Below are positions 28,448 through 37,543 of a DNA stretch of 64,000 nt, piece after piece (position 1 is the stretch's first letter; the number at the start of each line of letters is the position of its first letter). The DNA comes from Haematomicrobium sanguinis DSM 21259 (lineage in GTDB: Bacteria > Actinomycetota > Actinomycetes > Actinomycetales > Micrococcaceae): the NCBI RefSeq assembly GCF_000688395.1, contig NZ_JIAG01000008.1, forward strand, positions 62,001 to 126,000, read 5' to 3'. The notes beneath the pieces were generated by a model. That model did not search any database. It saw only the letters and a program-made list of their open reading frames with translations, and was not told the DNA's origin. The position numbers and the translations under genes are program-made.

Positions 28448-29401
28448 ATGCCCGAAATCATGAGCAACCCGCAGGCCGATCGCGTCCGTGACATCGCCAA
28501 ACTCTCCGGACGGTCCGCCCGCGCGCGTCGCGGCGAGTTCCTTGCCGAAGGTCCGCAAGCCGTGCGGGAGGCGCTCAAGGCGCATCACGCCGCAATCGAT
28601 GCCGGCAACAAGCCGGTGGTGCGCCAGCTCTTTGTCACCGAGGCGCAGTTGGCGGCAACACCGGATATTGCGGATTTGCTGGAGGGTGTCGACTACCGGA
28701 TCGCGACGCCGCAAGTGTTAGCGGCAATGGCAACCACCGTGACGCCGCAAGGGATCGTGGCAGCCTGTGCCATGAACCTCGCCGCCCTCGAGGACGTTCT
28801 TGACCGCCGGCCCGCACTTGTCGCTGTGCTCGCCCAGGTTCGAGACCCCGGAAACGCGGGAACCATTTTGCGGGCCGCAGATTCCGCCGGCGCGGACGCG
28901 GTGATCTTCACCGAAGGAAGCGTGGACCCGTACAATCCAAAAACCGTGCGCTCCACGGTTGGCTCGCTGTTTCACTTACCGGTGGTTGCAGGCGTGCCCT
29001 TCGATAGGCTCGTCGATGAATTGCGTGGCGCCGACATGCAGATACTTGCCGCCGACGGCTACGGCCACTACAACTTGGACACCCTACAAGACGAAAGCGC
29101 AGTGCGCCGGCTCGGCGCCCTGGAAACGCCTGACCGCGCGGGCGATTTAGCCGTCCCAGCAGCGCGGCCCGATCTCGGGCAAGCCACAGCCTGGCTACTT
29201 GGCAACGAGGCACAGGGCCTCGCTCCAGAGGAACTGGACGCCGCCGACTTCCGCGTCGCGGTCCCCATCTACGGTGCGGCGGAAAGCTTGAACGTCGCTA
29301 CCGCCGCCACGGTGTGCCTTTACGCCTCGGCGCGGGCACAGCAACCCGGCCAAGACCCAGTGAGCGCGGACACACCGCAAGCAATTGCCCCAGGCAACTA
29401 G
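28448..29401 (+). CDS. TrmH/SpoU-family RNA 2'-O-methyltransferase
   Basis: 317 aa SPOUT enzyme. An N-terminal substrate-binding region (SARARRGEFLAEGPQAVREAL) precedes the knotted SAM domain with motifs VRDPGNAGTILRAADSAGAD, LLGNEAQGL and VPIYGAAESLNVATA. Likely methylates rRNA or tRNA ribose. The gene usually lies between rplT and pheS in actinobacteria; here pheS follows 7 kb later. ATG 28448 or 28460 may be the start. Confidence 0.92.
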   Translation: MPEIMSNPQADRVRDIAKLSGRSARARRGEFLAEGPQAVREALKAHHAAIDAGNKPVVRQLFVTEAQLAATPDIADLLEGVDYRIATPQVLAAMATTVTPQGIVAACAMNLAALEDVLDRRPALVAVLAQVRDPGNAGTILRAADSAGADAVIFTEGSVDPYNPKTVRSTVGSLFHLPVVAGVPFDRLVDELRGADMQILAADGYGHYNLDTLQDESAVRRLGALETPDRAGDLAVPAARPDLGQATAWLLGNEAQGLAPEELDAADFRVAVPIYGAAESLNVATAATVCLYASARAQQPGQDPVSADTPQAIAPGN

Positions 29402-29465
29402 GCGCATCCGGGATCCCGCAATACAGTAGTCGAGGGAACATCGCACCACAGGACAGGGGAGAACC

Positions 29466-30425
29466 ATGGCAACTCAAGGCGGTAACCGCGCCATTATCGC
29501 GGCGCTTCTGGCAAACCTGACGATCGCACTGCTGAAGTTCATCGCCTGGGGTCTCACCCGTTCCTCGGCAATGCTCGCCGAGGCGATCCACTCCGTGGCC
29601 GACTCGGGCAACCAGCTTCTCCTTCTCTTCGGGGCTCGGCAGGCTAAACGCGACGCCGATACCCGCCACCCCTTTGGCTACGGTCGCGAACGCTACCTGT
29701 ATGCCTTCATGGTCGCCATCATTTTGTTTTCGCTGGGCGGCCTGTTCGCCATTTATGAGTCGATCGAGAAGTTCCGCGAACCGCATGGGATCGAGGGGCC
29801 GTGGTGGTGGGTTCCGCTCGCGGTCCTCATTGGGGCGATTATCGCCGAGAGCCGCTCATTCAGCGTCGCCATTCAGGAATCCAACCGCGTGCGCAACGGC
29901 GAATCCTGGATTAGCTTCATCCGCAACGCCAAGGCGCCGGAACTGCCGGTGATTCTCATTGAAGACTTTGGCGCACTGCTCGGCCTCGTCTTCGCGCTCT
30001 TTGGCGTGTCGCTGACCCTCATCACCGGAAACGGCGTCTTCGATGCCATCGCGACCCTCATGATCGGCATCCTGCTGGTTGTCCTCGCTGCAACGCTCGG
30101 CATTGAAATCAAGTCGCTCTTGATCGGGGAGTCCGCCTCTGCCAAGGACGTCGCAGCCATTGAAAAAGCGATTACCGCAGACGGCACGCAACTCATCCAC
30201 GTCAAGACCGTGCACGTGGGCCCCGAAGAACTCCTGGTCGCCGCAAAGTTTGCGGTCAAGCCCGGCGCCTCGGGAACCGACATTGCCGAGCACATTAACG
30301 CCATTGAGACCCGTATTCGCGAAGCAGTACCCATCGCCAGAATCATTTACCTGGAACCGGATATTTACGGCGCGCAGAACCGCTCCCATGAGGGCGCCGA
30401 AATCCCAGCGCCCCAAAAGCCCTAG
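29466..30425 (+). CDS. Cation diffusion facilitator family transporter
   Basis: 319 aa. About six transmembrane helices, with the metal-site motif AEAIHSVADSGNQ in helix 2 and HPFGYGRERYLYA following; C-terminal cytoplasmic domain (about 210-300). The form resembles the SLC30A9-like CDF subgroup. Probably exports Zn2+ or similar divalent metals. It ends convergently with the MFS gene, overlapping by 4 bp. Confidence 0.9.
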   Translation: MATQGGNRAIIAALLANLTIALLKFIAWGLTRSSAMLAEAIHSVADSGNQLLLLFGARQAKRDADTRHPFGYGRERYLYAFMVAIILFSLGGLFAIYESIEKFREPHGIEGPWWWVPLAVLIGAIIAESRSFSVAIQESNRVRNGESWISFIRNAKAPELPVILIEDFGALLGLVFALFGVSLTLITGNGVFDAIATLMIGILLVVLAATLGIEIKSLLIGESASAKDVAAIEKAITADGTQLIHVKTVHVGPEELLVAAKFAVKPGASGTDIAEHINAIETRIREAVPIARIIYLEPDIYGAQNRSHEGAEIPAPQKP

Positions 30426-31695
30426 ACGCTCGCCGCGTGCGGTGACTCCGGACCCGCCGCGTGGTCGGGATGCGCGGGCATCGGCAACCACCCGCTGATC
30501 AGCGCAATCCCGAGACCGACCAACGCCAGTGCCGCCCCCACCAGCGGCGGCGCCTGCAATCCCCACCCGGCCGCAATGACCAGACCGCCCAAATACGCAC
30601 CCAAAAAGTTGCCAATGTTGAGCGCAGAGTGGTTCAGGGACGCCGCCAGCGAGGGCGCGTGCGGGGCCGCATCCAACAGGCGGCTTTGCAGCGCCGGCAC
30701 CAGGGAGGAGCCGGTCGCGCCCACGATGAACACGAGCACAAAGGCGAACACCGGGATTGGTATCAGCCAGTTGTACAGGCACAGCACGACGGCCGTCGCG
30801 CCCAGAACCAGATACACGGTCCCCATAATGGACCAATCCGCGAGCCGCCCGCCAAGATAATTTCCGCACACCATGCCCAGGCCATAGAGCGCCGTAATGA
30901 TGGGCAGGATGGTATCCGGGAGCTTGGTGACCTGAAGGATCGTCGGCGCGACATAGGTGTACACCGCGAAGAACCCGCCGAAACCGATCGCCCCGGTTGC
31001 CAGCGCGAGCCACACCTGAATCTTTCCCAACGCCCCCAGCTCCCGGCGAATGCTCGCCTCGGAGGGAGCAGGCTCATGTGGGACGTACAGCAGCATCATG
31101 GCCACACAGAGCGCCGAAATCACCGAGACCACTAAGAACATGGACTGCCACACCGTGTTTTGGCCGAGCCAGGTGGCCAACGGAACCCCGATCACATTTG
31201 CCACGCTCAAGCCCATCATGACCATGGAGATCGCCCACGCGCGCCGGGTCGGCGCAACCAGGGAGGCCGCCACCACGCCGGCAACCCCAAAGAACGCGCC
31301 GTGCGGCAGCCCGGACAGGAAGCGGCTCACCATGAGCAGCGCGTAACTGTCATGGACTAGAAATGACACAAAATTGGCCAGCGCATAAAACACCATGAGC
31401 CCGACGACCAGCCGTTTGCGCGGCATCTTCGCGCCCACCGCGGCAAACACCGGGGCGCCGACCACGACGCCGAGCGCATAGGCGGCAATGACGTAACCGG
31501 CATTCGCCGTCGACACGCCAAGCGCGCGCTGCATCTCATCGAGCAGACCCATAATGGCGAACTCATTGGTGCCAATGGCGAAACCGCCGATCGCAAACGC
31601 AAAGATCGCCAGTGCCACGTATTTACGGTCAAGAGTGCTCGCGGAATTTAGCAAAAGTACCTCAGCGGGTGGGGGATGGGTGGCGAAGGAGAGCA
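30422..31695 (-). CDS. MFS transporter, DHA1/AraJ-like
   Basis: About 424 aa with 12 transmembrane segments; AIGTNEFAIMGLLDEMQRALGVS and FVSFLVHDSYALLMVSRFLSGLPHGAFFG (here in pieces) are typical of drug or sugar efflux DHA1 members. Start uncertain: the ATG at 31695 is formed by the end of a dispersed repeat (TACGACGGCGATG) and lacks a ribosome site, whereas TTG 31654 has GAGG 6 nt before it and gives MLNSASTLDRKY. Substrate unknown. Confidence 0.87.
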
Positions 31696-31706
31696 TCGCC
31701 GTCGTA
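31688..31706 (-). repeat. Dispersed TACGACGGCGAT repeat at the start of the MFS gene
   Basis: Minus strand TACGACGGCGATGCTCTCC. The ATG inside it is the apparent MFS start codon, but a downstream TTG is the better start, so this copy is probably intergenic/leader. Confidence 0.7.
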
Positions 31707-31766
31707 ATTTTCCAGTGTACGGCGCGGGTGCGCAAGCCTCGCGACCCCGGTACGTAAACTGACACT

Positions 31767-32210
31767 GTGAACTCTGCCACGATTGCCGTTGTCGGTGCCG
31801 CGATTCTCGATTCGCTCGCGAGCCCCACCCGCCTCTTAGCGGCCCGCCGCAGCGCGCCGGAACGCTTGGCCGGGCAGTGGGAATTCCCCGGCGGCAAGGT
31901 GGAGACCGGGGAGTCAGGGCCGGAGGCATTGCGCCGCGAGTTGCGGGAGGAGCTCGGCGTAGATATTGCGCTGGGCGCCGAGGTGGTGCACCCGGACAGC
32001 GAGCTTGGCTGGCCGCTTAGCGCAACGGCAAGCATGCGGGTGTGGCTGTGCGAGATCGCCTCCGGCTCACCCGAGCCGCTCGAGGACCACGATGAGTTGC
32101 GTTGGGTGCCGCTGGAGGAATTGAAGCACGACGGCGGTGGGTTGCCTTGGATCCCCGCGGACCGTCCCATTGTGCTCGCCGTGGTGGATGCCGCGGGTGC
32201 ACGCGGTTAG
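31767..32210 (+). CDS. mutT: NUDIX hydrolase, MutT-type (8-oxo-dGTP diphosphatase)
   Basis: 147 aa. NUDIX box G-x5-E-x7-REUxEExGU is complete in GGKVETGESGPEALRREL followed by REELGV. LLAARRSAPERLAGQWEFPGGK matches MutT proteins that remove oxidised dGTP. GTG start. The exact nucleotide substrate is inferred from the family. Confidence 0.87.
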   Translation: MNSATIAVVGAAILDSLASPTRLLAARRSAPERLAGQWEFPGGKVETGESGPEALRRELREELGVDIALGAEVVHPDSELGWPLSATASMRVWLCEIASGSPEPLEDHDELRWVPLEELKHDGGGLPWIPADRPIVLAVVDAAGARG

Positions 32211-32220
32211 ATATGGGGCG

Positions 32221-32589
32221 CTAGATGCGGTGCCCGAAGCGCAGGAGGTTGCCGTCCGGGTCCACGTGCGCGCCTTCGCGGCGACCGTAATCGGTGTCTA
32301 CCGGTAGGCTGACCGGGCTCTCGTACTCAAGGTGCTCGACCACTCGGGTCCACTCCTGGGCAAGGGCATCCGCATCATCGACGAGCAGGTATGCGGAGGA
32401 GAAGTTTTCCTCCGGGTTAATGTCCGGGGCTTCCCAGAGGTGGAAGCGCGCGTTGTCCCTTTTGACGTAGGCGTAGGCTTCGTCGCCGTCGTACTTTTCG
32501 ACGGTGAATCCAAGCGCGGTGTAGTGCTCAATCGCATCTTCAATATTGGAAACGGGGAACACGGGCATGATCGCATCAATCTGGGGCAT
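32221..32589 (-). CDS. VOC-superfamily protein (glyoxalase/bleomycin-resistance type)
   Basis: 122 aa, one vicinal-oxygen-chelate unit of paired beta-alpha-beta-beta-beta modules: PVFPVSNIEDAIEHYTALGF, then ENFSSAYLLVDDADALAQEW and VDPDGNLLRFG. Resembles bleomycin-binding proteins; the ligand is unknown. EKYDGDE is encoded by a TACGACGGCG copy at 32484-32493. Confidence 0.82.
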   Translation of the reverse strand: MPQIDAIMPVFPVSNIEDAIEHYTALGFTVEKYDGDEAYAYVKRDNARFHLWEAPDINPEENFSSAYLLVDDADALAQEWTRVVEHLEYESPVSLPVDTDYGRREGAHVDPDGNLLRFGHRI

Positions 32590-32645
32590 ACCTGAAGCCT
32601 ATAAGTGCTTGGGGCAATGTGAAAGCACCACTACACTGGGGTTCC

Positions 32646-33260
32646 GTGATTCTTCTGAGCGGATTTGAACCTTTCGGTGCCGATTCCACCAACCCGTCCC
32701 GGGATGCGGCGCGGCTGGCGGCCCACCTGTTGCGGGCAGAGGGGCTGGACGCGCAGGCCGTGGAACTGCCGGTGGTTTTTAGCGAGGCCGGGCGAATGCT
32801 GGCGGCGGAGGTGTCCCGGCTCGCACCCGATGTGGTTATCGCTACCGGTTTGGCCGCCGGGCGGCAGGCGATGTCGATTGAGCGCGTCGCGGTGAACCTG
32901 ATTGATGCGCGCATTCCGGACAATGCCGGGGCGCAACCCCTGGACGAGCCGGTGGTTGCCGGCGCAGACAATGCGTATTTTTCGACGTTGCCGGTCAAGG
33001 CCGCCGTGCTGGCGATGCGGGAGGCCGGTATCCCGGTCGAAGCGTCGATGAGCGCCGGGACCTATGTGTGTAACGCGCTCTTTTACCAGTTGCAGCACGC
33101 GCTCGCCGGGGCCTCGGTCGCGTCCGGTTTTGTGCACGTGCCGCCCGTCGCGGCGATGGAGGTGGAAACCATGGCGCGCGGGTTAGCGCTGATTGCCCGC
33201 AGTGCCCTGGAGCGGCGCGGACATGCCGACGAAAGGTTGAGCACCGGCAGCGAAGAGTGA
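32646..33260 (+). CDS. pcp: Pyroglutamyl-peptidase I
   Basis: 204 aa from GTG 32646 (MILLSGFEPFG, as in the C15 family); an ATG at 32619 would add nine residues without family match. Removes N-terminal pyroglutamate from peptides. Catalytic Cys is in SAGTYVCNALFYQL, the His in SGFVHVPPV, the Glu in MSIERVAVN. Confidence 0.9.
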   Translation: MILLSGFEPFGADSTNPSRDAARLAAHLLRAEGLDAQAVELPVVFSEAGRMLAAEVSRLAPDVVIATGLAAGRQAMSIERVAVNLIDARIPDNAGAQPLDEPVVAGADNAYFSTLPVKAAVLAMREAGIPVEASMSAGTYVCNALFYQLQHALAGASVASGFVHVPPVAAMEVETMARGLALIARSALERRGHADERLSTGSEE

Positions 33261-33289
33261 TGGACTCCGGACGCGGTGTCTCTGAGGCG

Positions 33290-33940
33290 TTAGCTCAGTG
33301 CAAAGGTGACCTGGATGGCCGCCGTCGTTTCGCTCTCGCCCGGGGCGAACTCGGCGGAGGCGAGCATCTTACCCATGGGGATCGGTCCGCTCGGTGCGGC
33401 ATTCGTGGAAATCGCCAGCGGAGCGCCGAGGGTTTTGCCGGCGAGACCGGCGAGGTACTCGCCCTGTGCAACGGCGTTCTCCCACGCCGCCGCTTGCGCC
33501 TGCTGGTACGCGGCCGCGTCATCGTCTAGAGCATAGGACAGCGAATCCAGGCGCAAATCATTGTTGACCAGCGCGAAGACCTTTTCAATAGTGTCGCTCT
33601 GATCGGTTTTGAGGCGCACCTGAAGCTGGTGTGTGGCCAGGTAGCCGTCCACCACGTTGCCCTTGCCTTCCACCCATTGCATGTTCGCGTTGACGTTCGC
33701 GTTGGTGGTTTTGACCCGGTTGGCCGGGATGCTGAGCGTGGCGAGCTCGGAGAGGAACCGTGCGGAAATCTCGGTGGAACCCTGGTAGGCGCCCAGCGCA
33801 TCGGGTGCCTTCGATTCGATCGTGAACCGCACAATAATGGCGTCCGGAACGGACGCCGCACTGCCAGCCCCCGTCACGGTGAGGGTTTCCGGGGAGGGGG
33901 CAACGCCGTCGTACTTCTCTGTGGTGGAAGAATTAGTCAT
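33290..33940 (-). CDS. SIMPL (DUF541) domain protein
   Basis: 216 aa from ATG 33940, with GAGGAAAA just upstream. LTVTGAGSAASVPDAIIVRFTIE and RVKTTNANVNANMQW fit the SIMPL/DUF541 fold, whose members include BP26-like periplasmic proteins. No signal peptide is seen from this start, so it may be cytoplasmic. TEKYDGVAPSP near the start comes from a repeat copy at 33904-33913. Confidence 0.78.
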   Translation of the reverse strand: MTNSSTTEKYDGVAPSPETLTVTGAGSAASVPDAIIVRFTIESKAPDALGAYQGSTEISARFLSELATLSIPANRVKTTNANVNANMQWVEGKGNVVDGYLATHQLQVRLKTDQSDTIEKVFALVNNDLRLDSLSYALDDDAAAYQQAQAAAWENAVAQGEYLAGLAGKTLGAPLAISTNAAPSGPIPMGKMLASAEFAPGESETTAAIQVTFALS

Positions 33941-34077
33941 TTTTTCCTCTCGGCATGGCGGGTGTTCACTGCTAGGGTCAATGGTATTGCCCCTCGGTGC
34001 GATTTGCCTGGGCAATTGCAGGACAAGCAGCGTTCCTATTCCAGTACAACCAGGTAACAGCGGATTCAGGAGGAATC

Positions 34078-35082
34078 ATGGACGGTTGGATTTGGGCACT
34101 TCTTATTATTGTCGCGATCGTGGTCATTGGAGTGATCGTGTGGTCCCTCGCCGCTAAGAATCGGGGGGCGAATTCCTCGGATGCGTCGCGGACGGACTCG
34201 GATGGCGGTGCGCCCGTGGGCGGTGTTCCCGGTGCTGGAATTGGTGCCGTGGAAGGAACGGTGGCCGGTGTGGGTGGCGGTGCTACTGCCGCGGCCGGAG
34301 CGACTGCCGCAGGAATGGGCGCCGCAGCGGGTGGCGTGTTCGCCGCCGATGCCGCCCGCCGGAATGACGAAGTGGACGTCGAGAGCGAGTCGGTGATTGT
34401 CGAATCCGATGAACCGGCCGGTTCCCATTCGGCCGAGGATGAGTTGGAGCCGCAAGCCGTGCCCACCCGCATGGACGATTCCGCATACGACGCTCCGGCG
34501 AACGAGGCGGAGAGCGTTGGACTCGTGGAGGAATCTACGCAAACCGGGCAGAGCGAAGCCTCAACATTCAGCGTCGATCAAAGCGGTTCGGTGGATGCGG
34601 AGAGCTACGATCCTGACCGGGAGCCAGCCGAGTACGTTGGCGAGGGGTCGGCGTCGAGTGTGACCTTTGAGTCAGATTTGAGCGGTGACGAATCGGCCCC
34701 CGCGGATTCGGTGCCATTGCCGCCAACTGGATCCGCAGAATTTGCGGAACCGACCTTGGCCGAGCCGACGCTTGACGTGCCCGAGGGCACCGTTGCGTCG
34801 CCTGAACTCGGCGAAGAGGCCGCGGTCGAAACCGAGTCCAGTGTGTATGTTTCTGGTGTCGACGGCAATGTCGAGTCGGTGGATCAGGTGCTTGGCGATG
34901 TGAGTACGCCGAGCGTTGACGAGCTGATCGCCGAGGCCGAGTCGAAGGATTCTGCCGTGCGCGAGACCTTGGCGGGCGCCCAAACCGGAGAGGCTCCGGT
35001 CGAGGACCTGTCTGAGGGCGCCGATGCTGATGCTGCAGGTGGTGCTGATACGCCGAACCGAGAAGAGGAACCTCCGCGTTGA
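34078..35082 (+). CDS. Membrane-anchored acidic low-complexity protein
   Basis: 334 aa from ATG 34078, preceded by AGGAGGA. One N-terminal transmembrane helix (IWALLIIVAIVVIGVIVW, about 4-22), a Gly/Ala-rich stretch (about 40-95), then ~230 residues very rich in Glu, Asp, Ser and Pro, presumably disordered. No family recognised. Its stop overlaps the TTG start of the GNAT gene (TTGA). Confidence 0.7.
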   Translation: MDGWIWALLIIVAIVVIGVIVWSLAAKNRGANSSDASRTDSDGGAPVGGVPGAGIGAVEGTVAGVGGGATAAAGATAAGMGAAAGGVFAADAARRNDEVDVESESVIVESDEPAGSHSAEDELEPQAVPTRMDDSAYDAPANEAESVGLVEESTQTGQSEASTFSVDQSGSVDAESYDPDREPAEYVGEGSASSVTFESDLSGDESAPADSVPLPPTGSAEFAEPTLAEPTLDVPEGTVASPELGEEAAVETESSVYVSGVDGNVESVDQVLGDVSTPSVDELIAEAESKDSAVRETLAGAQTGEAPVEDLSEGADADAAGGADTPNREEEPPR

Positions 35083-35612
35083 TCTATCCCGAGCGCATTA
35101 CGATCGATGAGTTTGAATTGATTGCAATGGGCACCGACGAGGGCCTTCTCGATGCTGAATCGCAGCTTGAGGTGGCCCTCGCTCGTACCCCGGACGTTCC
35201 GCGCTGGACGTATTATCCTGCCGATTTGACCGTGGAACGGGCCCGTGTTCGGGTAGAGCGATCCGGTGAGATGTTTCGCGAGGGGCGCTCTGTGCGTTAC
35301 GGGCTATGGGTAGATGGCGTAGCGCAGGGGACCGTCGGTTTCGGTGTTGGCGGAGAGGTGGATGGTGGGTCCACGTTCTACTCGCTCCTCGAATCCGCGC
35401 GCGGACGTGGTTACGTCTCGCGAAGCGTGTTGAAATTTGCGGAGCTATTGCGGGCCGAGGGGGTCAGGGACTTCTGGCTCATGACGATTGAAGGCAACGA
35501 GGCAAGCGAAAGGATCGCGCGGCGGCTTGGCTTTGAGCCCGCAGGCGAGACCAGCGAGGAATATCAGGGCCGCACATTGCAGATCAACAAGTGGAAACTC
35601 GAGTTGTCCTAA
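35079..35612 (+). CDS. GNAT-family N-acetyltransferase
   Basis: 177 aa. Acetyl-CoA site is degenerate but recognisable: LLESARGRGYVSRSVLKFAELL, then NEASERIARRLGFEPAGET, as in RimJ/RimL-like ribosomal protein acetyltransferases. TTG start coupled to the acidic membrane protein, which suggests a functional pair. Substrate unknown. Confidence 0.82.
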   Translation: MIYPERITIDEFELIAMGTDEGLLDAESQLEVALARTPDVPRWTYYPADLTVERARVRVERSGEMFREGRSVRYGLWVDGVAQGTVGFGVGGEVDGGSTFYSLLESARGRGYVSRSVLKFAELLRAEGVRDFWLMTIEGNEASERIARRLGFEPAGETSEEYQGRTLQINKWKLELS

Positions 35613-35628
35613 GCTCCGCCGCGCGGAT

Positions 35629-36252
35629 CTAGGTTTCGTCTAGGTACTCCAGCACTCTCGACGTTACGTCGTCAACGACTCCCAGTGTCTCTTTCCATTT
35701 GCCCGGAACGATGAAAGCGTGGTTAACGCCGGAAAACGCAAGAATGTCGCAGCCTGTGTCTCGCGCATCGACTTCGCTCCACGACAGATCGTCGAGTTCG
35801 GTGCCGACCAATAATTGTGGACGGTCCATTGACCGGAGTGCGCCGGAGACGGAAGTGTCTCCCCACGAGGCACTAATGAGTGGCGTTAGCCACACACCGT
35901 ACATCTGTTTGGGGGCCGCCCAAGCCGCCAAAAGGGTGCTGATCGACTTGGTGATCAGGAGAAGCCTGCGCGGCTGCCCAAAATTCGCCAGGGCAAACTC
36001 CACGGCCCGCTCGGCCACGCGCTCCACGAAGTCGACGGCGTCGGCTCGCGTCTGGAGTTTCGGGAAATCCCACGACACCTCAATGATCCGCCAGCCCGAG
36101 TCGGCGAGAGCCTGCTTCAGAAACGTCATCACCGGCATCGTTGTTGGGTAGTTCTGGCCGGGAAACATGAGGCATACGCCTCCGTGCGCGGACATAGGGC
36201 GAAAAAAGCTCTCGGAGATCGTGAAGTTTTCGCTTGTTGCGTGGGACTCCAT
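35629..36252 (-). CDS. Alpha/beta-hydrolase-like protein
   Basis: 207 aa. GVCLMFPGQNYP near the start and the C-terminal SGVNHAFIVPG (candidate catalytic His) fit the small alpha/beta hydrolase fold. The nucleophile elbow reads LITKSISTLLA rather than G-x-S-x-G, so catalytic activity is uncertain. No close function is recognised. Confidence 0.62.
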   Translation of the reverse strand: MESHATSENFTISESFFRPMSAHGGVCLMFPGQNYPTTMPVMTFLKQALADSGWRIIEVSWDFPKLQTRADAVDFVERVAERAVEFALANFGQPRRLLLITKSISTLLAAWAAPKQMYGVWLTPLISASWGDTSVSGALRSMDRPQLLVGTELDDLSWSEVDARDTGCDILAFSGVNHAFIVPGKWKETLGVVDDVTSRVLEYLDET

Positions 36253-36284
36253 GCGCCAAGTTTAGGCGCGGCGCCGCAATTTCT

Positions 36285-36372
36285 GCACAACTTTGAATCT
36301 GGGCCTCGGCGTTTGCCCTAGTCAGCGGAACTCCTCTTCCACAGTTGATCCCAGATCGGGTCAAAGTTGTGC
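36285..36372 (-). repeat. Palindromic element with CTGACTAGG box, gene-less copy
   Basis: Outer arms GCACAACTTTGA (36285-36296) and TCAAAGTTGTGC (36361-36372) pair perfectly, continued inside by TCTGGG/CCCAGA. The centre carries CCTAGTCAG (36317-36325), i.e. CTGACTAGG on the minus strand, the same box found centrally in the two elements flanking the nuclease gene at 40182-40999. Arm sequences differ from those elements. Confidence 0.72.
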
Positions 36373-36373
36373 G

Positions 36374-36409
36374 AAAACGGTGAGTGAGATGCCCGTCCGT
36401 CACCGTTTT
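36374..36409. repeat. Hairpin upstream of pheS
   Basis: AAAACGGTGA (36374-36383) and TCACCGTTTT (36400-36409) are perfect 10-bp arms around a 16-nt loop, abutting the CTGACTAGG element. It could terminate or attenuate transcription before pheS (91 nt downstream), or be a second palindromic insert. Confidence 0.6.
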
Positions 36410-36494
36410 GGTGCCAACTGTACGAAATCCATAAACTGAAGTGGCGTCGTCGTGCATCAACGCCGCGCCGCGCACCCGCCACCCAACTATGTAG

Positions 36495-37541
<1,047 letters not shown>

Positions 37542-37543
37542 GA

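Noticed and set aside
30461-31135. 224-residue plus-strand frame opposite the MFS gene
   Set aside because: Composition (Arg/Gln/Asn-rich) is a mirror of hydrophobic codons, and the minus strand encodes a clear transporter.
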